Positions 54,085-62,896 of a stretch of 64,000 nucleotides of DNA are shown here, in pieces. The position numbers were made by a program, and so were the translations under genes. Position 1 is the first letter of the stretch. Each line of letters opens with the position of its first letter. The notes under the pieces are model-generated. The model ran no database searches, was not told where the DNA came from, and saw only the letters and a list, made by a program, of their open reading frames with translations. This DNA comes from Myxococcus hansupus (GTDB lineage: Bacteria; Myxococcota; Myxococcia; Myxococcales; Myxococcaceae). The stretch is from positions 5,600,501 through 5,664,500 of the forward strand of contig NZ_CP012109.1 of NCBI RefSeq assembly GCF_000280925.3, in the 5' to 3' direction.

Positions 54085-56199
54085 TCACGGCTGAAGCTCG
54101 CTCAGATACATCTCCGCCTTGCGCTTCACGTCGGAGCCTTCCGAGGCCGTCTCGATGACGACCTTGAACATCTCCGCCGCGGCCTGCGGATCCCTGTCCC
54201 GCTGGATATACGCCCGCAGGAAGAGTTCCTCGGCCTTCTTCTGCAGGGTCTCCAGGCCCTCGCGCGCCCGCCCGTCACCGGGGTTGAGCCGCAGCGCTTC
54301 GCGGAAGTGCGAACCGGCCGCGCCGAGGTCGCCCTTCTTCAGCGCGCTCTGCCCCGCCGCCAGCGACGACGACGCGAGCTGTTCATCGATGGTGTTCCCC
54401 AGCGAGCCGCGGAAGCCAATCTGGCGGTACAGCTCCGCCGCGCGGCGCAGCGGCTTGGCCGCGGCCTCCAGCGAGTTGGCGTCCAGCTTCTTCTGGCCGT
54501 CCTCCATCACCTTGCGGAACTGCGGGATGAGGCGCTTGAGGGCCAGGGCCCTGTCCCGCACGTCCTTGTCGGACTTGTACTTGTCCACCACCCGGTCGCA
54601 CTCGAGCACCGCGCGCTGGTAGTCACCGCCGTTGAAGCGCCGCTCCACGTCGTTGAAGGCCTCGGCGATGAACTCCTTGCGCTTCTCCTTGGCCACCTCG
54701 TTCGCGCGCGCCCTCGCGTTGTTGTCGCGGCGCGTCGCGTCCTGGGCCTCCTTCGCCAGCTCCGCCTCCAGGTCCGTGAGCCGCACCTCATAGGCGGGAC
54801 GGTTCACCTGCGGCAGCAAGGCAATCAACGGCCGGATGGTCTCCGGGTCGCGCGTGGCGAACGACTCCTCCGCCTGCTGGATGCGCCAGGCGACGTCCTT
54901 CTCCTCCAGCTCCGCCTCCAGCTTGCGGCGGATGTCATCCGTCTTCGCCGTTCCCTGAGGCGTTCCCGTCAACTGGGTGCGCGCCGCGTCGAACTGCTTC
55001 TCGTCGATGAGCGCCCGCGCCGCGTCGAGCGAGGCGAGGACTTCCTGCTGCTTGCGCGCGCCCCGGGCCAGGTTGTCCACGTCGATGCCCGGCAGCAGCT
55101 TCTCCGCCTCCTCGACGAGCCGGACCGCGTTGGCGTAGTCATCCGCGCGCACGGATTCGCGGGCCTGCTGCATCAGCACCTTGGCCCGCTCGATTTTCGG
55201 GTCGGGCGGCGGGGGCGGCGGCGGCCCCTTGGGCATCAGGATGAGGCCCAACACCAACACCACCACCATGGCGCCACCGCCACCAATCAGCGCCTTCTGC
55301 TTCCCCGTCAGCCCGCCTCCGGCCGACCGGGTGGGCGTGCTGCGGATGGGCGGGGGGCGCCGGGGCACGGCCACCGCGCCCTTGGACCCGGAGCCCTCCT
55401 TGAGGCTGTCGGGCAGCTTGTAGTTGGCGTTGGTGGCCTCGTTGAAGCGGGGATCATTCGGATCCACCTCGCTGCCACGCGCCGCGGCCTGGTTCTTCTT
55501 CTTCTCCTCCGCCTCGCGAGCGGCCTCTTCCTTCGCCCGCTTCTCCTCGACGTCACGGGCTTCGGCCTGGGCGCGCAGCTCCTTGATCTGCTCCGCTTCA
55601 TCCACGAAGCGCAGGCGCGTCTTGCCCATGGAGATTTCGTCTCCATGCTTCAGCAGGCACTCGTCCACGCGCTGGTCGTTGACCTGGGTGCCGCTGACGC
55701 TGCCCAAATCGCGCATCACCACGCCGGACGGGCCGTACACGAGCTCCAGGTGCCGGCGGGACACGGACTGGTCCTCCAGCACGAAGTCGCAGTCCTTGTT
55801 GCGGCCCACCACCATCCGCACGCTCTGGAAGCGCTTCTTGCGGCCCTTGTCCGGACCGTCCAGGACCACCATCTGCACCGGCGGGCCGGCGCGGGTGGCC
55901 TCGGAGTTCTCCTCCTCGTCCTCGTCGGCCCGGGCGTTCCGCTCCGCCTCCACGGCATCGATGGAGGCCACGCGCGTCTCCCCCGTGAGGGAGCGGCCCG
56001 GCTCCTCCTCGCCGTAGAGCTCCGGGTTGGGAGGCCCGTCCTCGGGATAGGCCTCCTCGGCGGACGGCGCGGCGAAGTCCTCGTCCTCGGAGGCGGGACG
56101 CCGCCGGGCGGGGGACTTCATGGAGTCTGGGTCCTCGCCCGCACGGCCACCGGAACGGCCAGCACCAGCACGGGGAGAGGAAGGAGGACGAGGCGGCAT
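54085..56199 (-). CDS. FHA-domain protein with TPR/coiled-coil C-terminus
   Basis: 704 residues. N-terminal 100 residues are acidic low complexity. FHA domain about 105-190 (VVGRNKDCDFVLEDQSVSRR HLELV pattern: the G-R-x5-D and S-R-x-H contacts are all there), recognising phosphothreonine. Helical Glu/Arg/Ala coiled coil about 195-250, a hydrophobic segment (GGGAMVVVLVLGLILMP) at about 300-320, then TPR-like repeats to the end (GAAGSHFREALRLNPGDGRA). This is a membrane-bound sensor or scaffold for Ser/Thr kinase signalling. ATG 56199 is the open-frame start; ATG 56121 is the alternative. Confidence 0.85.
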   Translation of the reverse strand: MPPRPPSSPRAGAGRSGGRAGEDPDSMKSPARRRPASEDEDFAAPSAEEAYPEDGPPNPELYGEEEPGRSLTGETRVASIDAVEAERNARADEDEEENSEATRAGPPVQMVVLDGPDKGRKKRFQSVRMVVGRNKDCDFVLEDQSVSRRHLELVYGPSGVVMRDLGSVSGTQVNDQRVDECLLKHGDEISMGKTRLRFVDEAEQIKELRAQAEARDVEEKRAKEEAAREAEEKKKNQAAARGSEVDPNDPRFNEATNANYKLPDSLKEGSGSKGAVAVPRRPPPIRSTPTRSAGGGLTGKQKALIGGGGAMVVVLVLGLILMPKGPPPPPPPDPKIERAKVLMQQARESVRADDYANAVRLVEEAEKLLPGIDVDNLARGARKQQEVLASLDAARALIDEKQFDAARTQLTGTPQGTAKTDDIRRKLEAELEEKDVAWRIQQAEESFATRDPETIRPLIALLPQVNRPAYEVRLTDLEAELAKEAQDATRRDNNARARANEVAKEKRKEFIAEAFNDVERRFNGGDYQRAVLECDRVVDKYKSDKDVRDRALALKRLIPQFRKVMEDGQKKLDANSLEAAAKPLRRAAELYRQIGFRGSLGNTIDEQLASSSLAAGQSALKKGDLGAAGSHFREALRLNPGDGRAREGLETLQKKAEELFLRAYIQRDRDPQAAAEMFKVVIETASEGSDVKRKAEMYLSELQP

Positions 56200-56376
56200 G
56201 GGGTGGGTTCCAGTCTCGAAGCGCCGCGCATCTTAGAGCGCCATCTCCACGGTGGGAATGCGGACAGGCCGCCGATCAGGGAAAGAACGGGGGCCCTTGA
56301 GCGTTGCTCCCGGCGGCGCCCCCTCCTATGTAGGCTGCCACATACCCCAACGTCTTCACCGCGGGAGTTCCGAAAT

Positions 56377-57858
56377 ATGCCCCGAGCGTCTGCGCCCTCG
56401 AAGCGCGCCCCCTCCTTGAAGCTCGCCCCACCGGTGGCCCGGCGGCCCTCGTCCGCCGCCCTGCTGCCCCAGCCGCTGGTCGAGCGCCTGCTCGCCGTGG
56501 CCATGGAACGGGGCGGCGACTTCGCCGAGGTGTACGTCGAGCGCACGCTCACCACGGCCGTGCGGCTGGAAGAGTCCCGCATCAAGAGCGCCCAGACGGG
56601 CCTGGTCCAGGGCGTGGGCGTCCGCGTCATCTCGGGCGGAAAAGTCGGCTACGCCTACTCCGACGACTGGGATGAGCCCGCACTGCTGCGCGCGGCCTCC
56701 ACCGCGGCCATGATTGCCCAGGGCGGCGGCGCCGAGCGCAGCTTCCCGGTGCGTCGCGCCGCGGTCCCCAGCCATTACCACGTCAGCACGCCGCTGATGG
56801 ACGTGGAGGTGTCGCTGAAGACGGGCCTGCTGATGCGCGCCGACAAGGCCGCCCGCGCCTTCGACGCGCGGGTGAAGCAGGTCAACGGCGGCTACGTCGA
56901 CCAGACCCGGCGCATCGCGGTGGCCAACACCCACGGCCGCTACACCGAGGACACCCAAGACCTGTGCCGCATCTCCGTGTCGGTGGTGGCCCAGGGCAAG
57001 GGCGGCGTGCAGCGCACCGGCATGTACGGCGGCGGCGGACGCGTGCCCTTCACCCACTGGGACACCTTCTCTCCCGAGGACGTGGCCCGTGAGGCGGCGC
57101 GTCAGGCGGTGGCCACGCTGGGCGCGGTGGACTGCGTGGCCGGTCCGCAGACGGTGGTGCTGGCGCCGGGCTGGAGCGGCATCCTCCTGCACGAGGCGGT
57201 GGGCCACGGCCTGGAGGCGGACTTCATCCGCAAGGGCACCTCGCTGTTCGCCGGGAAACTGGGGCAGCAGGTGGCGTCCGACCTGGTCACCGTCATTGAC
57301 GACGGCACGGTGTCCAGCGGGCGCGGCTCCATCAACATCGACGACGAGGGCAACCCCGGCGAGCGCAAGGTCCTCATCGAGAACGGCGTGCTGAAGGGCT
57401 ACCTCTACGACAGCCTCAACGCGCAGCTCATGGGCCAGCGCAGCACCGGCAGCGGACGGCGCGAGTCCTTCAAGCACCTGCCCATGCCGCGCATGACGAA
57501 CACCTTCCTGGCGCCGGGCGACCACGCCCCCGAGGACATCCTCAAGGAGGTGAAGCGCGGCCTGTACTGCGCCACCTTCGGCGGCGGACAGGTGGACATC
57601 ACCAACGGCAACTTCGTCTTCGAGGTCAGCGAGGCGTACCAAATCGAGGACGGCAAGCTGGGCCGCCCGGTGAAGAACGCGACGCTCATCGGCGTGGGGC
57701 CGGAGGCGCTGAAGAACGTGTCGCGCGTGGGCTGCGACCCCATGCCCGACCCGGGCATGGGCCTGTGCGGCAAGAATGGCCAGTCCATGCCCGTGGGCGT
57801 GGGCCTGCCCACCGTGCGAATCGACAACATCACCGTCGGCGGAACCAAGGTCGCCTGA
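56377..57858 (+). CDS. tldD: TldD family metallopeptidase
   Basis: 493 residues. HEAVGHGLEAD is the HExxxH zinc motif, and the C-terminal GKNGQSMPVGVGLPTVRI carries the conserved Cys-Gly-x-Gly region (GMGLCGKNGQ). TldD/TldE form a heterodimeric peptidase that removes leader peptides (microcin B17) and matures unfolded peptides; in bacteria without microcins it has other substrates. ATG 56377 has GGGAG upstream. tldE starts 15 bp after its stop. Confidence 0.95.
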   Translation: MPRASAPSKRAPSLKLAPPVARRPSSAALLPQPLVERLLAVAMERGGDFAEVYVERTLTTAVRLEESRIKSAQTGLVQGVGVRVISGGKVGYAYSDDWDEPALLRAASTAAMIAQGGGAERSFPVRRAAVPSHYHVSTPLMDVEVSLKTGLLMRADKAARAFDARVKQVNGGYVDQTRRIAVANTHGRYTEDTQDLCRISVSVVAQGKGGVQRTGMYGGGGRVPFTHWDTFSPEDVAREAARQAVATLGAVDCVAGPQTVVLAPGWSGILLHEAVGHGLEADFIRKGTSLFAGKLGQQVASDLVTVIDDGTVSSGRGSINIDDEGNPGERKVLIENGVLKGYLYDSLNAQLMGQRSTGSGRRESFKHLPMPRMTNTFLAPGDHAPEDILKEVKRGLYCATFGGGQVDITNGNFVFEVSEAYQIEDGKLGRPVKNATLIGVGPEALKNVSRVGCDPMPDPGMGLCGKNGQSMPVGVGLPTVRIDNITVGGTKVA

Positions 57859-57873
57859 GAGGGAGCGCCAACC

Positions 57874-59220
57874 ATGGACTACCAACAGCTCGCGAAGAGA
57901 ATCGTCCAGCGCGCCAAGCGCAAGGGTGCCCGGCAGGCGGAGGCCTTCCTGGAGGTGGGCCGCCAGAGCAGCGTGCGCGTGCACGAGGGCCAGATTGAAG
58001 ACCTCACCCAGTCCACCAGCAAGGGCGTGGGCGTGCGCGTGGTGCTCAAGGACCGGCTGGGCTTCGCCTACACGTCCGACTTCGAGCCCTCCGCGGTGGA
58101 CCACATCGTGGACCAGGCGCTGAAGCTGGCCGAGTTCTCCGCGCCCAGCAAGCTCAACGGCCTGCCCTCCGGCAAGGACCTGGGCCGCTTCGGGGACACG
58201 GGCCTGCTCTTCGACACGAAGGTCGCGGAGCTCCCCGGGGACTGGAAGATCAAGACGGCGCTGGAGGTGGAGAAGGCCGCCCGCGCGGAGGACTCGCGCA
58301 TCATCGCCTTCAACGGCGTGGGCGCCGGGGACTACGTGTCGGAGGTCTACATGGCCTCCTCCGAGGGCGTGACGGGCGCGTACTCGGGAACCTACGTGTA
58401 CCTGTATGCGGCGCCCGTGGCGTCGGACGGCAAGGGACTCCAGACAGGCCACTGGATGGACTACCGGCGCTTCCTCGACGACCTGGACGGGCCGGAGACC
58501 ATTGGCCGTGAGGCCACGCGCCGCGCGGTGCGGATGCTGGGCGCCCGGCGCGTGAAGACGCAGCAGGTGCCGGTGCTCTTCGACCCGCAGGTGGCCGCGT
58601 CCTTCGTGTCGGACGTGGCGGGCGCGGCGGACGGCAACGCCGTGTACCAGAAGGCCAGCCTCCTGGCGCCGCTGCTGGGCAAGCGGCTGGCGGGCGCGCA
58701 CGTCACGCTGGTGGACGACGGCCTGATGCCCCGCGGCGTGGCCACCGCGCCCTTCGACGGCGAGGGCGTGCCCACGCGGCGCACGCCCATCATCGAACAG
58801 GGCGTGCTCAAGTCCTTCCTCTATGACGCCTTCACCGCGCGCAAGGCGAAGGCGCGCACCACGGGCAACGCGGCGCGCGGCTACAACGGCCTGCCCGCCA
58901 TTGGCACCAGCAACCTGTACCTGGAGCCGGGCACGCAGACGCCGGAAGCGCTGCTGCGAGACGTGGACAGCGGCTTCTACGTCACCGCGCTGCTCGGCCA
59001 TGGGACGGACCCGGTGACGGGCGAGCTGTCCGCGGGCGCCAACGGCCTGTGGATCGACAAGGGCGAGCTGACCCACGCGGTCCAGGAGGTGACGGTGGCG
59101 GGCAACCTGCTGCAGATGCTCAAGGACCTGGACGGCATTGGCAGCGACCTCCAGTTCCGCAGTGGCGCGGTGGGCGCGCCCACTGTCCGCTTCCGGCAGC
59201 TCACCGTCTCAGGCGAGTAG
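57874..59220 (+). CDS. pmbA: TldE/PmbA family partner
   Basis: 448 residues, TldD paralogue without the HExxxH zinc motif, as expected for the regulatory subunit TldE/PmbA. KQVFRQAKRKGARQAEAFLE-type start (RAKRKGARQAEAFLEVG), GAYSGTYVYLYAAPVASDG, TTGNAARGYNGLPAIGTSNL and ELSAGANGLWIDKGELTHAV match the family. It is co-transcribed with tldD 15 bp upstream. A hairpin follows its stop. Confidence 0.93.
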   Translation: MDYQQLAKRIVQRAKRKGARQAEAFLEVGRQSSVRVHEGQIEDLTQSTSKGVGVRVVLKDRLGFAYTSDFEPSAVDHIVDQALKLAEFSAPSKLNGLPSGKDLGRFGDTGLLFDTKVAELPGDWKIKTALEVEKAARAEDSRIIAFNGVGAGDYVSEVYMASSEGVTGAYSGTYVYLYAAPVASDGKGLQTGHWMDYRRFLDDLDGPETIGREATRRAVRMLGARRVKTQQVPVLFDPQVAASFVSDVAGAADGNAVYQKASLLAPLLGKRLAGAHVTLVDDGLMPRGVATAPFDGEGVPTRRTPIIEQGVLKSFLYDAFTARKAKARTTGNAARGYNGLPAIGTSNLYLEPGTQTPEALLRDVDSGFYVTALLGHGTDPVTGELSAGANGLWIDKGELTHAVQEVTVAGNLLQMLKDLDGIGSDLQFRSGAVGAPTVRFRQLTVSGE

Positions 59221-59230
59221 CCCACCCTTC

Positions 59231-59265
59231 CACGTCCCCCTACCGTGCGCCGGCGGGGGGACGTG
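59231..59265 (+). terminator. hairpin after tldE
   Basis: CACGTCCCCC (59231-59240) and GGGGGACGTG (59256-59265) form a perfect 10-bp stem with a 15-nt loop, 10 nt past the tldE stop. No U-tract. Confidence 0.55.
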
Positions 59266-59314
59266 TCAGGGCCTCCTCGTAGAACGCCGAAGCAGCACGA
59301 GGAGGGTGCAGCCC

Positions 59315-60322
59315 ATGGCAGCGAAGTCCGCACGCAAGTCCCCCGCCGCGAAGAAGACGGCCACGCCCCGCAAGCCCCGCCGCAAGAAGGCGGAACCGAA
59401 GTCCCGGGGCCTGTCCCCCGCGGAGGTGGCCAGCGATTCGGTGGAGTACCCCACCGAGCTGCTGGAGGCGGTGCGCGAGGACGGCGGCGAGGTGCTCGGC
59501 GTGTACCGCGACCCCTTGGGCGGCCACCCCGTGGTGTTCTCCGTGCTGCCCATCGACAAGGTGGAGCCCACGCCCTACCAGCGAGACCTCTCCGAGCCCC
59601 ACGTGAAGCGGCTGGCCAACGCCATGGAGCGGTTGGACCGCTTCCTGGACCCCGTCATCGCCGTGCGCAAGGACGGCCGGTACTGGACGCCCAACGGCAA
59701 CCACCGCCTCAACGCCAGCCGGATGCTGGGCGCCAGGAGCATCGTCGCCCTGGTGCTGCCCGACGAGGACGTGGCCTATCAAATCCTCGCCCTCAACACG
59801 GAGAAGGCCCACAACCTCAAGGAGCGCTCACTGGAGGTCGTCCGCATGTACCGCGGTCTGGTGGGCGCCGGGCGACAGGGCAAGGAGTCCGCCTTCGCGC
59901 ACCTCTTCGAGGAGCCCTCCTTCATCACCCTGGGCGCCGCCTACGAGCTGCGCCCCCGCTTCTCCGCGGGCGCCTACCACCCCTTCGTGAAGGTGGTGGA
60001 GGACTTCCTCGACACGCCGCTGGAGGACGCCCTGCCCCTGCGCGAGGCCCGGGCCCAGCGGCTGTTGGAACTGGACGACGCCGTGGTGGCCGTGGTGGAT
60101 GCCCTCAAGGAGCGCGGCCTCCAGAGCCCGTACCTCAAGAACTTCGTCGTCGCGCGCATCAACTTCCTGCGCTTCCGCAAGGACGGCGGAAAGCCGGACT
60201 TCGACGGCACCGTGGACCGGATGCTGGCCAGCGCTCGCAAGTTCAACGTCGACAAGGTGCGTCGCGAGGACATTGGCCGCATGGGCGGCGGCCCGCTGGA
60301 GTCGGACGAGGAATCAGCTTAG
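59315..60322 (+). CDS. orphan ParB-N-domain protein
   Basis: 335 residues from ATG 59315 with GGAGGG upstream. Basic N-terminus (KSARKSPAAKKTATPRKPRR). ParB N-domain about 85-165 (VEPTPYQRDLSEPHVKRLAN; DGRYWTPNGNHRLNASRMLG). The usual GERRxxA box of CTP-binding ParB proteins is GNHRLNA here. The C-terminal ~150 residues are helical but I see no HTH. It is not next to parA and is unlikely to segregate the chromosome; ParB-like CTPases elsewhere include regulators and enzymes. Possibly linked to the downstream response regulator. Confidence 0.82.
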   Translation: MAAKSARKSPAAKKTATPRKPRRKKAEPKSRGLSPAEVASDSVEYPTELLEAVREDGGEVLGVYRDPLGGHPVVFSVLPIDKVEPTPYQRDLSEPHVKRLANAMERLDRFLDPVIAVRKDGRYWTPNGNHRLNASRMLGARSIVALVLPDEDVAYQILALNTEKAHNLKERSLEVVRMYRGLVGAGRQGKESAFAHLFEEPSFITLGAAYELRPRFSAGAYHPFVKVVEDFLDTPLEDALPLREARAQRLLELDDAVVAVVDALKERGLQSPYLKNFVVARINFLRFRKDGGKPDFDGTVDRMLASARKFNVDKVRREDIGRMGGGPLESDEESA

Positions 60323-60353
60323 GGAACACGGATTGCAGGCGAATGTGTCCAAC

Positions 60354-61757
60354 ATGACATCCCCCACGGTCCTGGTCGTCGACGACGACCGCGCGAACCT
60401 CGACTCGGTCATCCGCATCTTCCAGCGGGAGGGCATGGCCACGCTCGCCGCCGCCAACGGCACGGAGGCGCTGGAGCTGCTGCGCCGGCCGGAGGTCGCC
60501 GCCATGGTGACCGACCTGATGATGCCCAACATGGACGGCCAGGAGCTGCTGCGCGCCGCGCGCGCCATCCGGCCGGACGTGGAAGTGGTGTTGATGACGG
60601 CCTACGGCACGGTGGAGACGGCCGTCGCGGCGATGAAGGATGGCGCCTACGACTTCATCACCAAGCCGCTCAAGCGCCACGCGTTGGTGAAGGCCATCCA
60701 GAAGGCGCTGGAGAAGCGGGCGCTGGTGGCGGAGAACCAGTCGCTCAAGGCGAAGCTGGCGGAGATGAGCGCGGCGGGCGGGCGCTCCATGGTGGGCCAG
60801 TCCCCCGCCTTCCGCGCCATGCTGGACACCATCCGTCAGGCGGCGCCCTCCACCGCCACGGTGCTGCTGCTGGGTGAGTCCGGCACGGGCAAGGAGCTGG
60901 CCGCCCGCTCCGTGCATGAGTTCTCCCAGCGCGTCCGGGGCCCCTTCGTCGCCGTCAACTGCGGCGCGCTGCCAGAGAACATCCTGGAGGCGGAGCTGTT
61001 CGGCGTGGAGCGCGGCGCCTTCACCGGCGCGGTGGCCCGCCGCGAGGGCCGCTTCGAGCGCGCCCATGGCGGCACGCTCTTCCTCGACGAAGTCGGTGAG
61101 ATGCCGCTGCCCGCGCAGGTGAAGCTGCTCCGCGCGCTGGCAGAGGGCGAAATCGAGCGGCTGGGTGGCACGCAGACGGTGAAGGTGGACGTGCGCCTGG
61201 TGGCGGCCACCAACAAGGATTTGCAGAAGGAGGTCGCCGAGGGCCGCTTCCGCGAGGACCTCTACTACCGCCTCAACGTGGTGGAGATTCGCGTGCCCGC
61301 GCTCGCCTCGCGCCGCGAGGACATCCCGCTGCTGGCGGACGCCTTCCTGCGCCGCTTCGCCGCCAAGAACGGCAAGGTGCTGCGCGGCTTCTCACAGGAG
61401 GCGCTCGGCACCTTGGAGAACTACGCGTGGCCGGGCAACGTGCGCGAGCTGGAGCACGCGGTGGAGCGCGCGGTGGTGCTGGCGCGCGGCGAGGTGCTGG
61501 AGGCCAGTGACCTGCCCGAGTCCGTGCGCAAGGGCCCGCTGGGTTCCGCCGGACAGCTCGTCATCCCCATCGGGACGCCCATGGAGGAGATCGAGCGCCG
61601 GGTGATCCACGAGACGCTCCGTCACACCCGCGGCGACAAGACGCTGGCCGCCCGGCTGCTGGGCATCGCCGCGCGGACCATCTACCGCAAGCTGGAGCGC
61701 GAGCAGTCCACCGGGGACGCCACCCTCACCACGCCCCCCAGCCCGGACGACGACTGA
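60354..61757 (+). CDS. NtrC-family sigma-54 response regulator
   Basis: 467 residues. Receiver domain about 1-120 with VLVVDDDRANL, MVTDLMMPNMDG (phospho-Asp) and TAYGTVETAVAAMKDGAYDF, then an AAA+ domain: Walker A LLLGESGTGKELAARSVHEF, GAFTGAVARREGRF (sigma-54 contact GAFTGA), and DEVGEMPLPAQVKLLRAL, and a Fis-type HTH at the C-terminus (TLAARLLGIAARTIYRKL). It activates sigma-54 promoters when phosphorylated. No histidine kinase is in the window, so it is an orphan. Start ATG 60354; TTG 60333 is possible. Confidence 0.93.
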   Translation: MTSPTVLVVDDDRANLDSVIRIFQREGMATLAAANGTEALELLRRPEVAAMVTDLMMPNMDGQELLRAARAIRPDVEVVLMTAYGTVETAVAAMKDGAYDFITKPLKRHALVKAIQKALEKRALVAENQSLKAKLAEMSAAGGRSMVGQSPAFRAMLDTIRQAAPSTATVLLLGESGTGKELAARSVHEFSQRVRGPFVAVNCGALPENILEAELFGVERGAFTGAVARREGRFERAHGGTLFLDEVGEMPLPAQVKLLRALAEGEIERLGGTQTVKVDVRLVAATNKDLQKEVAEGRFREDLYYRLNVVEIRVPALASRREDIPLLADAFLRRFAAKNGKVLRGFSQEALGTLENYAWPGNVRELEHAVERAVVLARGEVLEASDLPESVRKGPLGSAGQLVIPIGTPMEEIERRVIHETLRHTRGDKTLAARLLGIAARTIYRKLEREQSTGDATLTTPPSPDDD

Positions 61758-61842
61758 CAGGGCGTCACACCGGCCCCCGCCCGCGTTTGACAATTTGTCT
61801 GGCGGGGTTTCGGGGGCGCCAGCACGCGTCAGGGGCGCCTGG

Positions 61843-61854
61843 TATTCCGGAATA
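61843..61854. promoter_or_regulatory. 12-bp palindrome upstream of gspC
   Basis: TATTCCGGAATA is a perfect palindrome, about 97 bp before the gspC start. It could be a regulator half-site. A TTGACA at 61787-61792 lies nearby, but there is no -10 at the right spacing. Confidence 0.4.
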
Positions 61855-61950
61855 ATTCCAAGTGGTTGGCCGTAGGTCCTGTCTTGCCCGCCTGGCCCGC
61901 GATGGCACCTGGCTTGCTCAACGTAGGCCCGGCTTTCACCCGGAAGCGTG

Positions 61951-62871
61951 ATGGAACTCTTCTTTCGAAAGTACTTCTGGACAGTGAACCTACTGTTCAT
62001 CCTGCTCGTCGGCCTGCTCGCCGCGAGCACGGTGAATCTGTTCGTCGAGTCCGCCATTTCTCCCGTGCCCAACGGGGGCTCGTCCACCCGTGCACCCACA
62101 CAGCCGCGGCGCAACGACTCCGCGTTGGCGATGCTGGATATGGAGCGCCTGTCGCGGCTGACGGGCATCAAGCTTCCCGAGCCCGAGCCCGACGTGCTGG
62201 AGCCCAACGGCGGCGGCGCGACGGCGGAGGTGGACCCCAACGCCGCGCCGGTGAAGAGCGGCCTGCGCGTGAAGCTGCTCGGCACGCTGGTGGCGAGCAA
62301 CCCCGACTGGTCCTTCGCCTCCATCCAGGACATGGTGACGCAGCGTTCGCAGACCTTCATGGTGGGCAACACCCTGCAGGGCGCCACCGTGGAGAACATC
62401 GAGCGCGAGCGCGTCATCATCATCAACGGCGGCCGCCGCGAGTTCATCGACGGCAACCCGGGTGACGGCGCCTTCGTGCCGCCCTCGCCGCCGGTGGCCC
62501 AGGCCAACACCGCGCCGCCCAGCGATGGCAGCGGCATCCGCGCCACCAGCGAGAACGAGTACGAAGTCCCTCGCGCCGAAATCGACAAGACGCTCAACAA
62601 CCTCAATCAGGTCGCCATGCAGGCGCGCATCGTGCCCGCGTTCAAGGACGGTCAGGCGGTGGGCTTCAAGCTCTTCTCCATCCGTCCGGACTCCATCTAT
62701 TCCAAGATTGGCGTCCAGAATGGCGATGTCATCCGTCGCATCAACGGATTTGACCTCAACAGCCCGGAGAAGGCGCTGGAGGTCTATTCGAAGATGAAGG
62801 ACGCAGCCCGCATCGAGATCGAGATCGAGCGCAACGGTGCGCCGATCCGCAAGTCGTACAACGTTCGTTAA
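61951..62871 (+). CDS. gspC: type II secretion system protein C
   Basis: 306 residues from ATG 61951 (GTG three bases earlier also possible; GGAA 6 nt upstream). Hydrophobic N-terminal anchor (TVNLLFILLVGLLAASTVNL), Pro-rich linker, then an HR-like domain (RVKLLGTLVASNPDWSFASI), and a C-terminal PDZ domain (FKLFSIRPDSIYSKIGVQNG; DVIRRINGFDLNSPEKALEV). GspC links the inner-membrane platform to the GspD secretin. Divides gspD from the response regulator; gspD follows 25 bp later. Confidence 0.9.
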   Translation: MELFFRKYFWTVNLLFILLVGLLAASTVNLFVESAISPVPNGGSSTRAPTQPRRNDSALAMLDMERLSRLTGIKLPEPEPDVLEPNGGGATAEVDPNAAPVKSGLRVKLLGTLVASNPDWSFASIQDMVTQRSQTFMVGNTLQGATVENIERERVIIINGGRREFIDGNPGDGAFVPPSPPVAQANTAPPSDGSGIRATSENEYEVPRAEIDKTLNNLNQVAMQARIVPAFKDGQAVGFKLFSIRPDSIYSKIGVQNGDVIRRINGFDLNSPEKALEVYSKMKDAARIEIEIERNGAPIRKSYNVR

Positions 62872-62896
62872 TCATCTCCGTAGCGCCCGCTCCTCC

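Noticed and set aside
53872..56376. Long upstream extension in frame with tldD
   Set aside because: It is antisense to the FHA and cNMP genes and lacks TldD similarity; the family-like start is at 56377.
61787..61792. TTGACA as a -35 box for gspC
   Set aside because: No -10 element lies 16-18 bp downstream.
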